This document shows positions 1-6,537 of a stretch of 8,809 nucleotides of DNA, piece after piece. A program made the translations under genes and the position numbers. The notes under the pieces were generated by a model that was not told the DNA's origin, did no database searches, and saw only the letters and a list, made by a program, of their open reading frames with translations. The stretch covers positions 5,906 to 14,714 of the forward strand of contig DCVH01000073.1 of assembly GCA_002327335.1 (NCBI GenBank). Reading direction: 5' to 3'. Numbering within the stretch: position 1 is the stretch's first letter; each line of letters starts with the position of its first letter. The stretch comes from Patescibacteria group bacterium UBA2193 (GTDB lineage: Bacteria; Patescibacteriota; Minisyncoccia; Moranbacterales; DUUL01).

Positions 1-4
1 TTTC

Positions 5-33
5 TTGACAAAAAATTAAATTTATGCTATAGT
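5..33 (+). promoter_or_regulatory. Strong sigma70-type promoter for the first gene
   Basis: A perfect -35 box TTGACA (5-10) is followed after a 17-bp spacer by TATAGT (28-33), one base from the TATAAT consensus. TG at 25-26 adds an extended -10 element. Transcription should start near position 40, giving a leader of about 63 nt before the ATG at 103. This is the best promoter in the window. Confidence 0.85.
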
Positions 34-90
34 CAAGAGTCAGTGGCCGTTTCTTGAAAAAAGTCTTTAACATATAACATGCAAAGAAAG

Positions 91-97
91 GGAGGGG
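91..97 (+). promoter_or_regulatory. Shine-Dalgarno site of the membrane-protein gene
   Basis: GGAGGGG lies 5 nt before the ATG at 103, and its GGAGG core is 7 nt away. It supports this start codon. It is also unusual here: no other gene in the window has a recognisable Shine-Dalgarno sequence. Confidence 0.75.
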
Positions 98-102
98 TTT
101 AA

Positions 103-498
103 ATGGGAAGATTATATCTATCTTTTGATTTTGGTGTTGGAGTGGTGCTTGGTTTTTTTGGAGCATTGCTTCTCTTTGTTTCATGGGTTATTTTTCCTAT
201 TATCGGGGTTACGTTTTTGCATGCCAAAAGAAACATTCCTTTTAATTACAGGAGTCGATACAGGTTTAATTGGAGGACTGATTGGATGACAATATTATTC
301 GTTTCTTTGGGGATTCTTTTCGGAGGAACTCCATATTGGTCAATTATAATTCTTTCTTTTAAGAATCCTCCAATTTACCATTATTTTATCTCAACTGGCT
401 TGTTCCTCGCAGGAGCATTTGCTTATGAGATATTTTATTTCTTCTCCCAGAGAAAAAAGGAAAAAATGAAAGATAAAAAAATGAAAATGGTCGCTTAA
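103..498 (+). CDS. Small membrane protein of unknown function, three predicted helices
   Basis: I do not recognise this 131-aa protein. Hydrophobic segments lie at roughly residues 11-38, 62-85 and 92-115. The loop at 41-60 is rich in Arg, Lys and aromatic residues (RNIPFNYRSRYRFNWR), and the tail at 116-128 is almost all Lys, Arg, Glu and Met. By the positive-inside rule both should be cytoplasmic, giving an outside N-terminus and a cytoplasmic C-terminus. No signal peptide cleavage site, catalytic motif or cysteine cluster is visible. It is supported as a gene by a near-consensus promoter, a strong Shine-Dalgarno site and a downstream hairpin terminator, so it is probably monocistronic. It could be a small envelope protein or a subunit of a membrane complex whose partners lie outside the window; the sequence does not say which. 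Confidence 0.75.
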   Translation: MGRLYLSFDFGVGVVLGFFGALLLFVSWVIFPIIGVTFLHAKRNIPFNYRSRYRFNWRTDWMTILFVSLGILFGGTPYWSIIILSFKNPPIYHYFISTGLFLAGAFAYEIFYFFSQRKKEKMKDKKMKMVA

Positions 499-508
499 AA
501 AGACCATT
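486..508 (+). other. Hairpin around the stop codon of the membrane-protein gene
   Basis: AATGGTC (486-492) and GACCATT (502-508) form a perfect 7-bp stem with a 9-nt loop holding the TAA stop (496-498). No T-tract follows, so it is a poor terminator by itself. It may protect the mRNA end or be chance. Confidence 0.4.
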
Positions 509-525
509 AAAATGAATAATTCAAT

Positions 526-567
526 AACAAGGTTAGTACTTAAAAATATGTATTGACCTTGTTTTGT
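526..567 (+). terminator. Probable intrinsic terminator between the membrane-protein gene and ligA
   Basis: Positions 526-539 pair with 550-563 in a 14-bp stem (AACAAGGTTAGTAC against GTATTGACCTTGTT, two G-U pairs) around a 10-nt loop. TTTTGTT immediately follows at 562-568. The stem is AT-rich, so efficiency is uncertain. Its tail runs into the -10 region of the next promoter. Confidence 0.6.
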
Positions 568-573
568 TATAAT
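565..573 (+). promoter_or_regulatory. Extended -10 promoter of ligA
   Basis: TG (565-566), one base, then a perfect TATAAT (568-573) forms an extended -10 element, which can work without a good -35. The nearby TTGACC (554-559) is only 8 bp upstream, too close to serve as its -35, and 17 bp upstream there is only AATATG. Transcription would start near 580, about 58 nt before the ligA ATG. Confidence 0.6.
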
Positions 574-637
574 TAAAGCGGGCTTGTTTTAAGTTCGATT
601 TGAAGGTAGAATGAGAATATTGAAATAATGAATTTTT

Positions 638-2746
638 ATGGCAGATTTTGAGAAAATAAAAGAAAGAGCGGGGAAACTTCATAAGGCGATTGATGATTAT
701 CGCTATCGTTATCATGTTTTGGATGATCCGACAGTGACGGACGAATCCTATGATTCTTTGATGGCAGAACTGCGAGAAATTGAAAAAGAATATCCGGAAT
801 TGAAAACGGCTGATTCGCCAACCCAGAGAATTGGAGGAAAACCGCTTGATAAATTTGAGAAAGTGAAACATCGAAAACGGCAATGGTCACTCGATGACGC
901 TTTTTCTTTTGAGGAAATGCAAGAATGGGAAGATCGAAATCGCAGGATTTTGGAGAAAAAAGAAGTTAAGGCTGATTTTGATTATACCGTGGAACTTAAG
1001 ATTGATGGATTAAAAATCGTTCTTGATTATGAAAAAGGACTATTGAAAACCGGTGCAACCAGAGGCGATGGAAAAATCGGAGAAAAAGTGACGGAAAACA
1101 TCAAGACCATTCGAAGTGTTCCGTTGAAATTGGAAGAGGATTTGGATGTTACCGTGGTTGGTGAATGTTGGCTTCCGTCAGGGGAACTGGCCAGAATTAA
1201 CGAAGAACGCAAGGAGCAGGGACTGCCGGAATTTGCTAATTCGCGAAATGCCGGAGCCGGTTCGATGAGACAGCTTGATCCAAAAGTGGCGGCTTCAAGA
1301 AAACTAGATTCTTTCTTCTATGAAATTAATTGGATGAGCGATGAAAGTCGGATGCCAAAAACCCAAACGGGAGAATTGGAATTGCTGGAAAAACTTGGGT
1401 TTAAAGTGAATCAAAAACATCAACATTTTAATAAGCTTGAGGAAATTAAAGAATATTATTCAAAATGGGAAAAAGAAAAAACGAAACAAATCTATGGAAT
1501 TGATGGTTTGGTAGTTAAGATAAATTCGAAAGAATTGCAAAGAGAACTCGGATACACGGGGAAATCACCTCGATTTTCTATTGCTTGGAAATTTCAACCG
1601 GAAAAAGTCACAACAATTGTTGAGGGAATTCGAGTTCAAATTGGAAGAACGGGGGCACTGACTCCGGTGGCAGAATTGCGACCGGTTCGAGTTGCCGGTT
1701 CGGTGGTTTCAAAAGCGACACTTCACAATGAAGATGAGATTAATAAAAAAGATATTCGAATTGGTGACACCGTCATTATTCACAAAGCGGGCGACGTGAT
1801 TCCGGAAGTGGTTGAGGTGGTGAAAAAACTTCGAACTGGAAAAGAAAAGAAATTTGAAATGCCGAAAACTTGTCCGATTTGTGGCGGGGAAGTTCGACGA
1901 GAAAAAATTGAGGACAAGAAAAAAGGATTCAGCTCGGCACATTTTTGTTTGAATAAAAATTGTTTTGCGATTGACCGGGAAAATATTATTCATTTTGTTT
2001 CAAAAAAAGGTTTTAATATTGAAGGGTTTGGGGAAAAAATTGTTGAGCAGTTGATGAATGAAGGGCTAGTTTCCAAGATTTCAGATATTTTTCAACTTAA
2101 GCAGGGGGACTTGGAACCGCTTGAAAGATTTGCTGAAAAGTCAGCGGAAAATCTCATCAAGGCGATTGAGGAAAGTAAGAAAATTGCTTTTGAAAAATTT
2201 CTTTATGCTTTGGGAATTCGACATCTTGGCGAGGAAGGAGCGATTTTGGTTAAAAAACAATTGGAAAATCCCGAATCTGTTATTGGAAAAATTGCGAAAA
2301 GTAATAGAATCGAAATAAACAGCCCTCTAGATTTATTGAATCTTTTTGGAAAAATTTTGAAAGAAGATTTGGATCAAATTAAGGGATTTGGAGACAAGAT
2401 GTCTGTTAGTGTGATCAGCTGGTTTAAGGAAGCGGAAAACGTGGAATCCTTGAAGGAGCTTTCGGCATTGGGCGTTTCATTTGAAAAAATTGAAGAAAAA
2501 AAGGCATCAGAAACTGGAGGCAAGTTTGAAAATAAGACGTTTGTTCTGACCGGAGCACTTCCAAATTTGACAAGAGACGAAGCAAAAGATTTAATAAGAA
2601 AAGAAGGGGGCGATATTTCTTCTTCGGTGAGCAAGAAAACTGATTTTGTTTTGGTTGGCGATGACCCGGGAAGTAAATATGAAAAAGCTCAAAAGTTGGG
2701 AGTGAGGATTTTGGACGAGGAGGAGTTTTTGAAAATGTTAAAATAA
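638..2746 (+). CDS. ligA: NAD+-dependent DNA ligase LigA
   Basis: LigA seals nicks in duplex DNA (Okazaki fragments, repair) using NAD+. At 702 aa it has normal family length with every domain present. Domain Ia has YRYRYHVLDDP (21-31). The adenylation domain has the catalytic Lys in KIDG (K121), RGDG (142-145), NSRNAGAGSMRQLDP (201-215), GIDGLVVKIN (287-296) and AWKFQPE (316-322). The OB fold spans about 328-400. A four-Cys zinc finger uses C412, C415, C437 and C442; helix-hairpin-helix repeats cover about 450-590, and a BRCT domain covers 627-702 (TFVLTGALPN...TDFVLVGDDPGSKYEKA). ATG 638 is chosen because an in-frame TGA at 629-631 lies just upstream. There is no Shine-Dalgarno site. Oddities: the zinc finger has 21 residues between its Cys pairs, longer than usual from memory, and AWKFQPE replaces the commoner AYKFPAE. 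No frameshift is seen. Confidence 0.98.
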   Translation: MADFEKIKERAGKLHKAIDDYRYRYHVLDDPTVTDESYDSLMAELREIEKEYPELKTADSPTQRIGGKPLDKFEKVKHRKRQWSLDDAFSFEEMQEWEDRNRRILEKKEVKADFDYTVELKIDGLKIVLDYEKGLLKTGATRGDGKIGEKVTENIKTIRSVPLKLEEDLDVTVVGECWLPSGELARINEERKEQGLPEFANSRNAGAGSMRQLDPKVAASRKLDSFFYEINWMSDESRMPKTQTGELELLEKLGFKVNQKHQHFNKLEEIKEYYSKWEKEKTKQIYGIDGLVVKINSKELQRELGYTGKSPRFSIAWKFQPEKVTTIVEGIRVQIGRTGALTPVAELRPVRVAGSVVSKATLHNEDEINKKDIRIGDTVIIHKAGDVIPEVVEVVKKLRTGKEKKFEMPKTCPICGGEVRREKIEDKKKGFSSAHFCLNKNCFAIDRENIIHFVSKKGFNIEGFGEKIVEQLMNEGLVSKISDIFQLKQGDLEPLERFAEKSAENLIKAIEESKKIAFEKFLYALGIRHLGEEGAILVKKQLENPESVIGKIAKSNRIEINSPLDLLNLFGKILKEDLDQIKGFGDKMSVSVISWFKEAENVESLKELSALGVSFEKIEEKKASETGGKFENKTFVLTGALPNLTRDEAKDLIRKEGGDISSSVSKKTDFVLVGDDPGSKYEKAQKLGVRILDEEEFLKMLK

Positions 2747-2785
2747 TTGTTTTGTAAATTTGAAATAATTAATTTTAATATTGTC

Positions 2786-2806
2786 ATTCCGCATTTAGTG
2801 CGGAAT
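2786..2806. repeat. Left hairpin of the MITE-like element
   Basis: ATTCCGCA (2786-2793) pairs perfectly with TGCGGAAT (2799-2806) around a 5-nt TTTAG loop. No T-tract follows. Confidence 0.75.
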
Positions 2807-2875
2807 CCATTAGTCAGATAACATCTAATTGCTTATTTAAAGTAAAAAAATAAATAAAAACTATTCTCCTAATAG

Positions 2876-2895
2876 ATTCCTGCCTTCGCAGGAAT
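2876..2895. repeat. Right hairpin of the MITE-like element
   Basis: ATTCCTGC (2876-2883) pairs perfectly with GCAGGAAT (2888-2895) around a 4-nt CTTC loop. Its 20-bp length and ATTCC...GGAAT ends match the layout of dRS3-type repeats. Confidence 0.75.
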
Positions 2896-2944
2896 GACAA
2901 TTAACAGGGAATGTTTACGAGAACATAAATAATACTTTAATGTC

Positions 2945-2950
2945 TATAAT
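2945..2950 (+). promoter_or_regulatory. Candidate -10 box for gatC
   Basis: A perfect TATAAT lies 18 bp before the gatC ATG at 2969. No good -35 is seen: AACATA occupies the 17-bp position. If used, the start site near 2957 would leave a leader of only about 12 nt. Confidence 0.45.
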
Positions 2951-2968
2951 AAGATTAAAACATATAAA

Positions 2969-3268
2969 ATGTCAGAAAAAGTGATTTCGAAGGAACAGGT
3001 GGAGAAAACCGCTGGATTGGCGAGAATTCAAATAAATGAACAAGAGCAAGAAGAATTTGCTCGAGAGCTGGCTTTGATTCTGGATAATTTCAAGGATATT
3101 AATGATATTGATGTGAGCGATGTTGAGCCGTTTGACCACTATGAATTGACGGAAAATAATTTGCGTGACGATGAGGTGAACTTGGCGAGCGAAGAAACCA
3201 ATGAGCTTATTAAGAAAAATTTTCCTGGAAGACAGGATGATTATTTGAAAGTTAAGGCTGTTTTGTAA
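2969..3268 (+). CDS. gatC: Asp-tRNA(Asn)/Glu-tRNA(Gln) amidotransferase subunit C
   Basis: GatC is the small subunit of the cytoplasmic GatCAB complex, which converts misacylated Glu-tRNA(Gln) and/or Asp-tRNA(Asn) to Gln-tRNA and Asn-tRNA. GatC wraps between GatA and GatB and stabilises GatA. The 99-aa length is normal for the family. Recognisable features are the N-terminal KEQVEKTAGLARIQI (8-22) helix, the ILDNFKDINDIDVSDVEPFDH stretch (about 37-57), LRDDEV (65-70), and the C-terminal PGRQDDYLKVKAVL, where family members usually carry a motif ending in VPKVL. No Shine-Dalgarno site precedes the ATG. gatC begins a tightly packed cluster and is separated from gatA by one foreign-looking gene. 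gatB is not in the window. Confidence 0.95.
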   Translation: MSEKVISKEQVEKTAGLARIQINEQEQEEFARELALILDNFKDINDIDVSDVEPFDHYELTENNLRDDEVNLASEETNELIKKNFPGRQDDYLKVKAVL

Positions 3269-3280
3269 GAATAAGATGAA

Positions 3281-4984
3281 ATGGAAAAAATTTTAAATAA
3301 ATTACTGAAAAAGGGAGATAAAAAGACAGACAAATCTGATCCAATAATTGAGTTGGAGAGCTTGGAGAAATCTGACTCTGATCCAGTGATTAACCTAGAA
3401 GACTTGGAGAAGAAGGATATTGTAAAAAGCAGCGGGAAGGATTATTGGGCATCAAAAGAAAAGGAGAGAAAAGACAAAGAAGGGGAAGTGAGAATGTTTT
3501 TTGAAGAAAAAAGAAAGGAATATGCAGAAAATCAAAAAGTCCTTAAGTTGATTGATAGTGCAGAAGAGGTGTTAAGGATATCAGAGAATAGGGAGGAGAA
3601 TTTCAAGATAAAGGGAATGGAAAAATTGAAAGAAGGGACCCTGTTTGATTTTTTGAATTTGGTAAAAGTTTTTCCTGAAACCCAAAGGCATCTTGGAATG
3701 GGCATTTTCTCGATGAGGAATTTTTTTGAAGGAGTTCTTCTAGTGAGAAACTTGGATGGTTTGGAGAGATTAGCTAAAAATATTGATAAATTTGCAGAAA
3801 TGACTGAGGCTGATAATTCTATTGAAACTGCTAAATATTACAATGATGATTTTAGGACTAATGTTTTAATCAAATTTTTAGACAAGAAAAAAGAAGTATT
3901 TATTGAAGATATCAAAGAGTTGTCGGGGGAAGAACAGAAAGTCGTAATAGTTGATTTTCTGGATAATATTTTTAGTCTGAATGAAACAAGAAAGAGGCGA
4001 TTAGAGGAAGATCTTAAGACTAAAAATAGGCCGCTGAAAGTGCTGAATGACTCTTTTCATTTTTTAGCTGAAAATTCTTATTCAAAAGATCCAGAAAAAA
4101 TCAGAGAAAAGGTTTTTGGTGTTTATTCAAGAGATGAGTATGAAGAGTTTAGAAAAAAATATTTGCCTGAAGGTAATCCTGATTTTCTTGATAATTTCGA
4201 TATTAATAGTAGTAGCTCTTTCAGAGTTAGAGACGGAGCAGTTTTGACAAATTTATATTATGGGGTTGATGATATTGTGGGAGCAAAAATTCACCATTAC
4301 GAACTTAGTCCCGATGACCACGATAGAAAAGTATTTAATTTTTTAGGAGGGATGGAATATAAGGAATGGGATAAGGATGAAAGATATTTTAAAGATACTC
4401 CGGAGCATAATCTCGGGCAACCATTGGGAGAGTTAGAGAAGTTAATTCCTGAAATTTTTAGAGGGGAGAAGGAAATTCTTAATTTAGGTGGAGGAATGAG
4501 AGATTATGGTATTGCTGATGTTGTAGAGAATGTTATTAATATTGATTTGTCTGAACATGTCAAAAAAGAAAATGGTTCAGAAAAAACAGATGGAAAAATG
4601 CTTATTCAGGGGGATGCTGAGAAATTGCCGATTAGAGAAGAAGGTTGTGATGGTGTTGTTGCTATTGAATTAGTGTTTTATACGAATTTTGGGAAAATAT
4701 GCCAGGAAGCTTTCAGAGTTTTGAAGTCTGGGAAAAAGTTTGTTGTTGGTCATTTCGGGAATGCGGGTTTCTTGGAGTTATCATCGCTTTATTGGATTGA
4801 TAGTTTTGATATTATAGAATTGGAAGAGAAAGTATTGCCTGTTATAAAAATTAAAGATGGAGAAAAAGCTCAGGATTTGTTGCTTCAAGAATTAAAAAGC
4901 ACTGGGTTTTTAAAAATTGAAACTAAAGAAATAAAATTAAAAAATTCTGAAAAACCATATTATGTGGTAGTAGCTACTAAATAA
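3281..4984 (+). CDS. Class I SAM-dependent methyltransferase-domain protein with a large uncharacterised N-terminal region
   Basis: This 567-aa protein has a C-terminal Rossmann-type methyltransferase domain at about 385-490: motif I ILNLGGGMRDYG (399-410), acidic motif II INIDLS (419-424), GDAEKLPI (444-451) and the VAIELVFYTN strand and loop (460-469), as in the Methyltransf_11 group. The substrate cannot be told. In motif I, Asn replaces the common Asp. Residues 1-390 are unrecognised: a charged N-terminus with a 14-residue repeat (SDPIIELESLEK at 19, SDPVINLEDLEK at 33), a Lys/Glu-rich helical stretch (about 55-120), then probably a mostly helical domain (120-300). No signal peptide or membrane segment is evident. 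It sits 12 bp after gatC and 16 bp before gatA, so it is probably cotranscribed. By hand count 23 of 24 Arg codons are AGA/AGG, against 14 of 35 in ligA, suggesting separate origin. A role in tRNA modification is only a guess from context. Confidence 0.85.
   Translation: MEKILNKLLKKGDKKTDKSDPIIELESLEKSDSDPVINLEDLEKKDIVKSSGKDYWASKEKERKDKEGEVRMFFEEKRKEYAENQKVLKLIDSAEEVLRISENREENFKIKGMEKLKEGTLFDFLNLVKVFPETQRHLGMGIFSMRNFFEGVLLVRNLDGLERLAKNIDKFAEMTEADNSIETAKYYNDDFRTNVLIKFLDKKKEVFIEDIKELSGEEQKVVIVDFLDNIFSLNETRKRRLEEDLKTKNRPLKVLNDSFHFLAENSYSKDPEKIREKVFGVYSRDEYEEFRKKYLPEGNPDFLDNFDINSSSSFRVRDGAVLTNLYYGVDDIVGAKIHHYELSPDDHDRKVFNFLGGMEYKEWDKDERYFKDTPEHNLGQPLGELEKLIPEIFRGEKEILNLGGGMRDYGIADVVENVINIDLSEHVKKENGSEKTDGKMLIQGDAEKLPIREEGCDGVVAIELVFYTNFGKICQEAFRVLKSGKKFVVGHFGNAGFLELSSLYWIDSFDIIELEEKVLPVIKIKDGEKAQDLLLQELKSTGFLKIETKEIKLKNSEKPYYVVVATK
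3335..3412 (+). repeat. Degenerate tandem repeat inside the methyltransferase-protein gene
   Basis: Codons 19-30 and 33-44 encode SDPIIELESLEK and SDPVINLEDLEK, identical at 9 of 12 residues with a period of 14. The DNA copies have diverged more than the protein. The pattern, acidic residues with evenly spaced Ile/Leu, suggests a short linear binding motif present twice in a disordered N-terminus. Confidence 0.65.
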
Positions 4985-5000
4985 AATAACTTTTTGAAAA

Positions 5001-6440
5001 ATGATAAAAGAATTACATGAAAAATTAGTCAACAGGGAAATTTCTTCTGAAGAATTAGTGAAAAATTCTTTGATTGAAATTGAGAATAAAAATGGTGAGT
5101 TTGGTGCTTTCCTGAAAGTTTTTAAAGAGTCTGCAATAAAAAATGCGAAGAAAGTTGATGAAAAAATTGCTAGAGGAGAAAAAATTGGAATGCTTGAAGG
5201 AATTCCATATGCAATTAAGGATAATATTTGCGTTCAGGATAAAATTACAACCTCTGCCTCAAAAATTATTGAAAAATACGAAGCACCCTATAACGCAACT
5301 GTCGTAAAAAAAATTAAAAAGGCGGGTGCAGTTTTTGTTGGGAAAACCAATATGGATGAATTTGCGATGGGCTCTTCAACGGAAAATTCTGCTTTTCAAA
5401 AAACAAAAAATCCTTTTGATGTTGATCGTGTTCCAGGAGGAAGTTCTGGCGGTTCAGCAGTTGCTGTTGCCTCGGATATGGTTTCTTGGGCTTTGGGATC
5501 TGACACAGGTGGTTCAATTCGACAGCCGGCAGCTTTTTGTGGAATTGTCGGGTTGAAGCCAACATATGGAAGAGTTTCTCGTTATGGCCTAATGGCAATG
5601 GCTTCAAGTTATGATCAAATTGGGCCGTTTGCAAAAACGGTTGAAGATGCGGCGATTGTGCTTGATGCAATTTCTGGAAAAGATATTCATGACAACACCA
5701 CGGTTCAAAAAGGAAGGGATTCTTTTTATGAAAATCTCAAGCCAAATCTCAAAGGAAAAAAAATTGGAATCATGCCAAGTCTTTTTGAGGAAGGTCTTGA
5801 TGGAAAAATTAAGAAAAACATTGAAGAGCGCATTGAGTGGGCAAAGGGTCAGGGAGCAGAAATTATTCAAATTGATATACCTCACATTAAAAACACATTA
5901 GCAGTTTATTATTTAATGGTAATGTCGGAGGTTAGTTCTAACTTCGCAAAATATGATGGAATTAAATTTGGGTTAAGCGAAGCAAATCTTGAAAATTCCA
6001 AGAGTAAAAATATCCTGGATGTTTATTTGAATTCTCGAGAACTTGGTTTTGGACCAGAAGTGAAAAGAAGGATTATTCTTGGAACACATGCTTTGTCGGC
6101 GGGTTATTCGGATGCTTATTACAAAAAAGCGCAAAAAGTTCGAGAACTTATTAAACATGAATTCAAAAAAGTTTTTGATCAAGTTGATGTTATTTTAACT
6201 CCAACTACCCCGACTTTGCCTTTCAAGTTTGGAGAAAAAAGTGACAATCCTTTGGAAATGTATTTAGCGGACATCTATACTGTGCCGGTTAATGTTGCGA
6301 TGTTGCCAGGAATTTCAATTCCAGCGGGAATGGCAGAAGAGAATGGCGTGCAACTTCCGGTGGGGATGCAGTTGATTTCAAAGTGGTGGGATGAACAAAA
6401 CTTGCTTGATATCTCAGCGGGGTTTGAAAAATTTGAATAA
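5001..6440 (+). CDS. gatA: Glu-tRNA(Gln)/Asp-tRNA(Asn) amidotransferase subunit A
   Basis: GatA is the glutaminase subunit of GatCAB: it releases ammonia from Gln or Asn and passes it to GatB, which amidates the misacylated tRNA. The protein is 479 aa, close to the usual 480-490. The amidase-signature Ser-cisSer-Lys triad is intact by motif comparison: K73 in GIPYAIKDN, the cis-Ser S148 in VPGGSSGGSA, and the nucleophile S172 in GSDTGGSIRQPAAFCG; their spacing matches the Staphylococcus aureus enzyme (K79, S154, S178). GLKPTYGRVSRYGL (184-197) and the C-terminal LPGISIPAG (435-443) and LPVGMQLIS (452-460) are typical. The ATG lies 16 bp after the methyltransferase gene, with no Shine-Dalgarno site, suggesting cotranscription. 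Codon use (6 CGN and 6 AGR for Arg) is intermediate. No truncation is seen. Confidence 0.98.
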   Translation: MIKELHEKLVNREISSEELVKNSLIEIENKNGEFGAFLKVFKESAIKNAKKVDEKIARGEKIGMLEGIPYAIKDNICVQDKITTSASKIIEKYEAPYNATVVKKIKKAGAVFVGKTNMDEFAMGSSTENSAFQKTKNPFDVDRVPGGSSGGSAVAVASDMVSWALGSDTGGSIRQPAAFCGIVGLKPTYGRVSRYGLMAMASSYDQIGPFAKTVEDAAIVLDAISGKDIHDNTTVQKGRDSFYENLKPNLKGKKIGIMPSLFEEGLDGKIKKNIEERIEWAKGQGAEIIQIDIPHIKNTLAVYYLMVMSEVSSNFAKYDGIKFGLSEANLENSKSKNILDVYLNSRELGFGPEVKRRIILGTHALSAGYSDAYYKKAQKVRELIKHEFKKVFDQVDVILTPTTPTLPFKFGEKSDNPLEMYLADIYTVPVNVAMLPGISIPAGMAEENGVQLPVGMQLISKWWDEQNLLDISAGFEKFE

Positions 6441-6486
6441 TATGAGGGATGAATGGGTTTGAGTGAATTTTTTAAAAAACTTTTTC

Positions 6487-6500
6487 GAGTGTCGACACTC
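6487..6500. promoter_or_regulatory. Perfect 14-bp palindrome over the yraN -35 box, a possible operator
   Basis: GAGTGTCGACACTC is a perfect palindrome with no loop, so it fits a dimeric protein site better than an RNA hairpin. A further GAGTG half-site lies upstream at 6461-6465, in TTTGAGTG (6458-6465), which is the reverse complement of CACTCAAA (6496-6503). A TTTTTTAAAAAA tract (6468-6479) lies between. The -35 candidate TCGACA (6492-6497) lies within the palindrome. The binding protein is unknown. Confidence 0.55.
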
Positions 6501-6519
6501 AAATGATGGCATCTATAAA
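6492..6519 (+). promoter_or_regulatory. Probable promoter of yraN
   Basis: TCGACA (6492-6497) matches TTGACA at 5 of 6 bases; after 16 bp comes TATAAA (6514-6519), 5 of 6 to TATAAT. Transcription would start near 6526, leaving a leader of about 12 nt before the TTG start. Confidence 0.5.
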
Positions 6520-6537
6520 ATAGTAAGTTTTTAAAAT

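Larger units (their letters stand above)
2780..2901. repeat. MITE-like palindromic intergenic element
   Basis: The element is about 122 bp with inverted ends. ATTGTCATTCC (2780-2790) is the exact reverse complement of GGAATGACAAT (2891-2901). Inside, GGAATCCATTAG (2802-2813) matches the complement of 2869-2880 at 11 of 12 positions. Each arm also folds into its own hairpin. The centre (2814-2868) is very AT-rich and codes for nothing. TTAA occurs on each side (2775-2778 and 2901-2904), which might be a target duplication. The hairpins resemble the dRS3 repeats of Neisseria (ATTCCC-N8-GGGAAT). It is probably a dispersed, non-autonomous element, and could also attenuate transcription from ligA into gatC. 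Confidence 0.75.

Noticed and set aside
54..78. Second promoter TTGAAA...TATAAC before the membrane-protein gene
   Set aside because: The spacer is only 13 bp, and a much better promoter lies at 5-33.
554..573. TTGACC plus TATAAT as a classic -35/-10 pair for ligA
   Set aside because: The spacer is only 8 bp. The extended -10 reading is kept instead.
533..883. Open frame on the - strand overlapping the ligA start
   Set aside because: It lies almost wholly opposite ligA, has Phe/Ile/His-rich composition typical of an antisense shadow, and shows no promoter or ribosome site.
2780..2901. CRISPR-like reading of the ligA-gatC repeats
   Set aside because: There are only two inverted hairpins, with no direct repeats, regular spacers or cas genes nearby.
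5314..5670. Open frames on the - strand opposite gatA
   Set aside because: They are shadows of the well-conserved gatA frame with unlikely composition.
6458..6503. Terminator after gatA from TTTGAGTG...CACTCAAA
   Set aside because: No T-tract follows on the + strand, the loop is 30 nt, and the perfect central palindrome fits a protein-binding site better.
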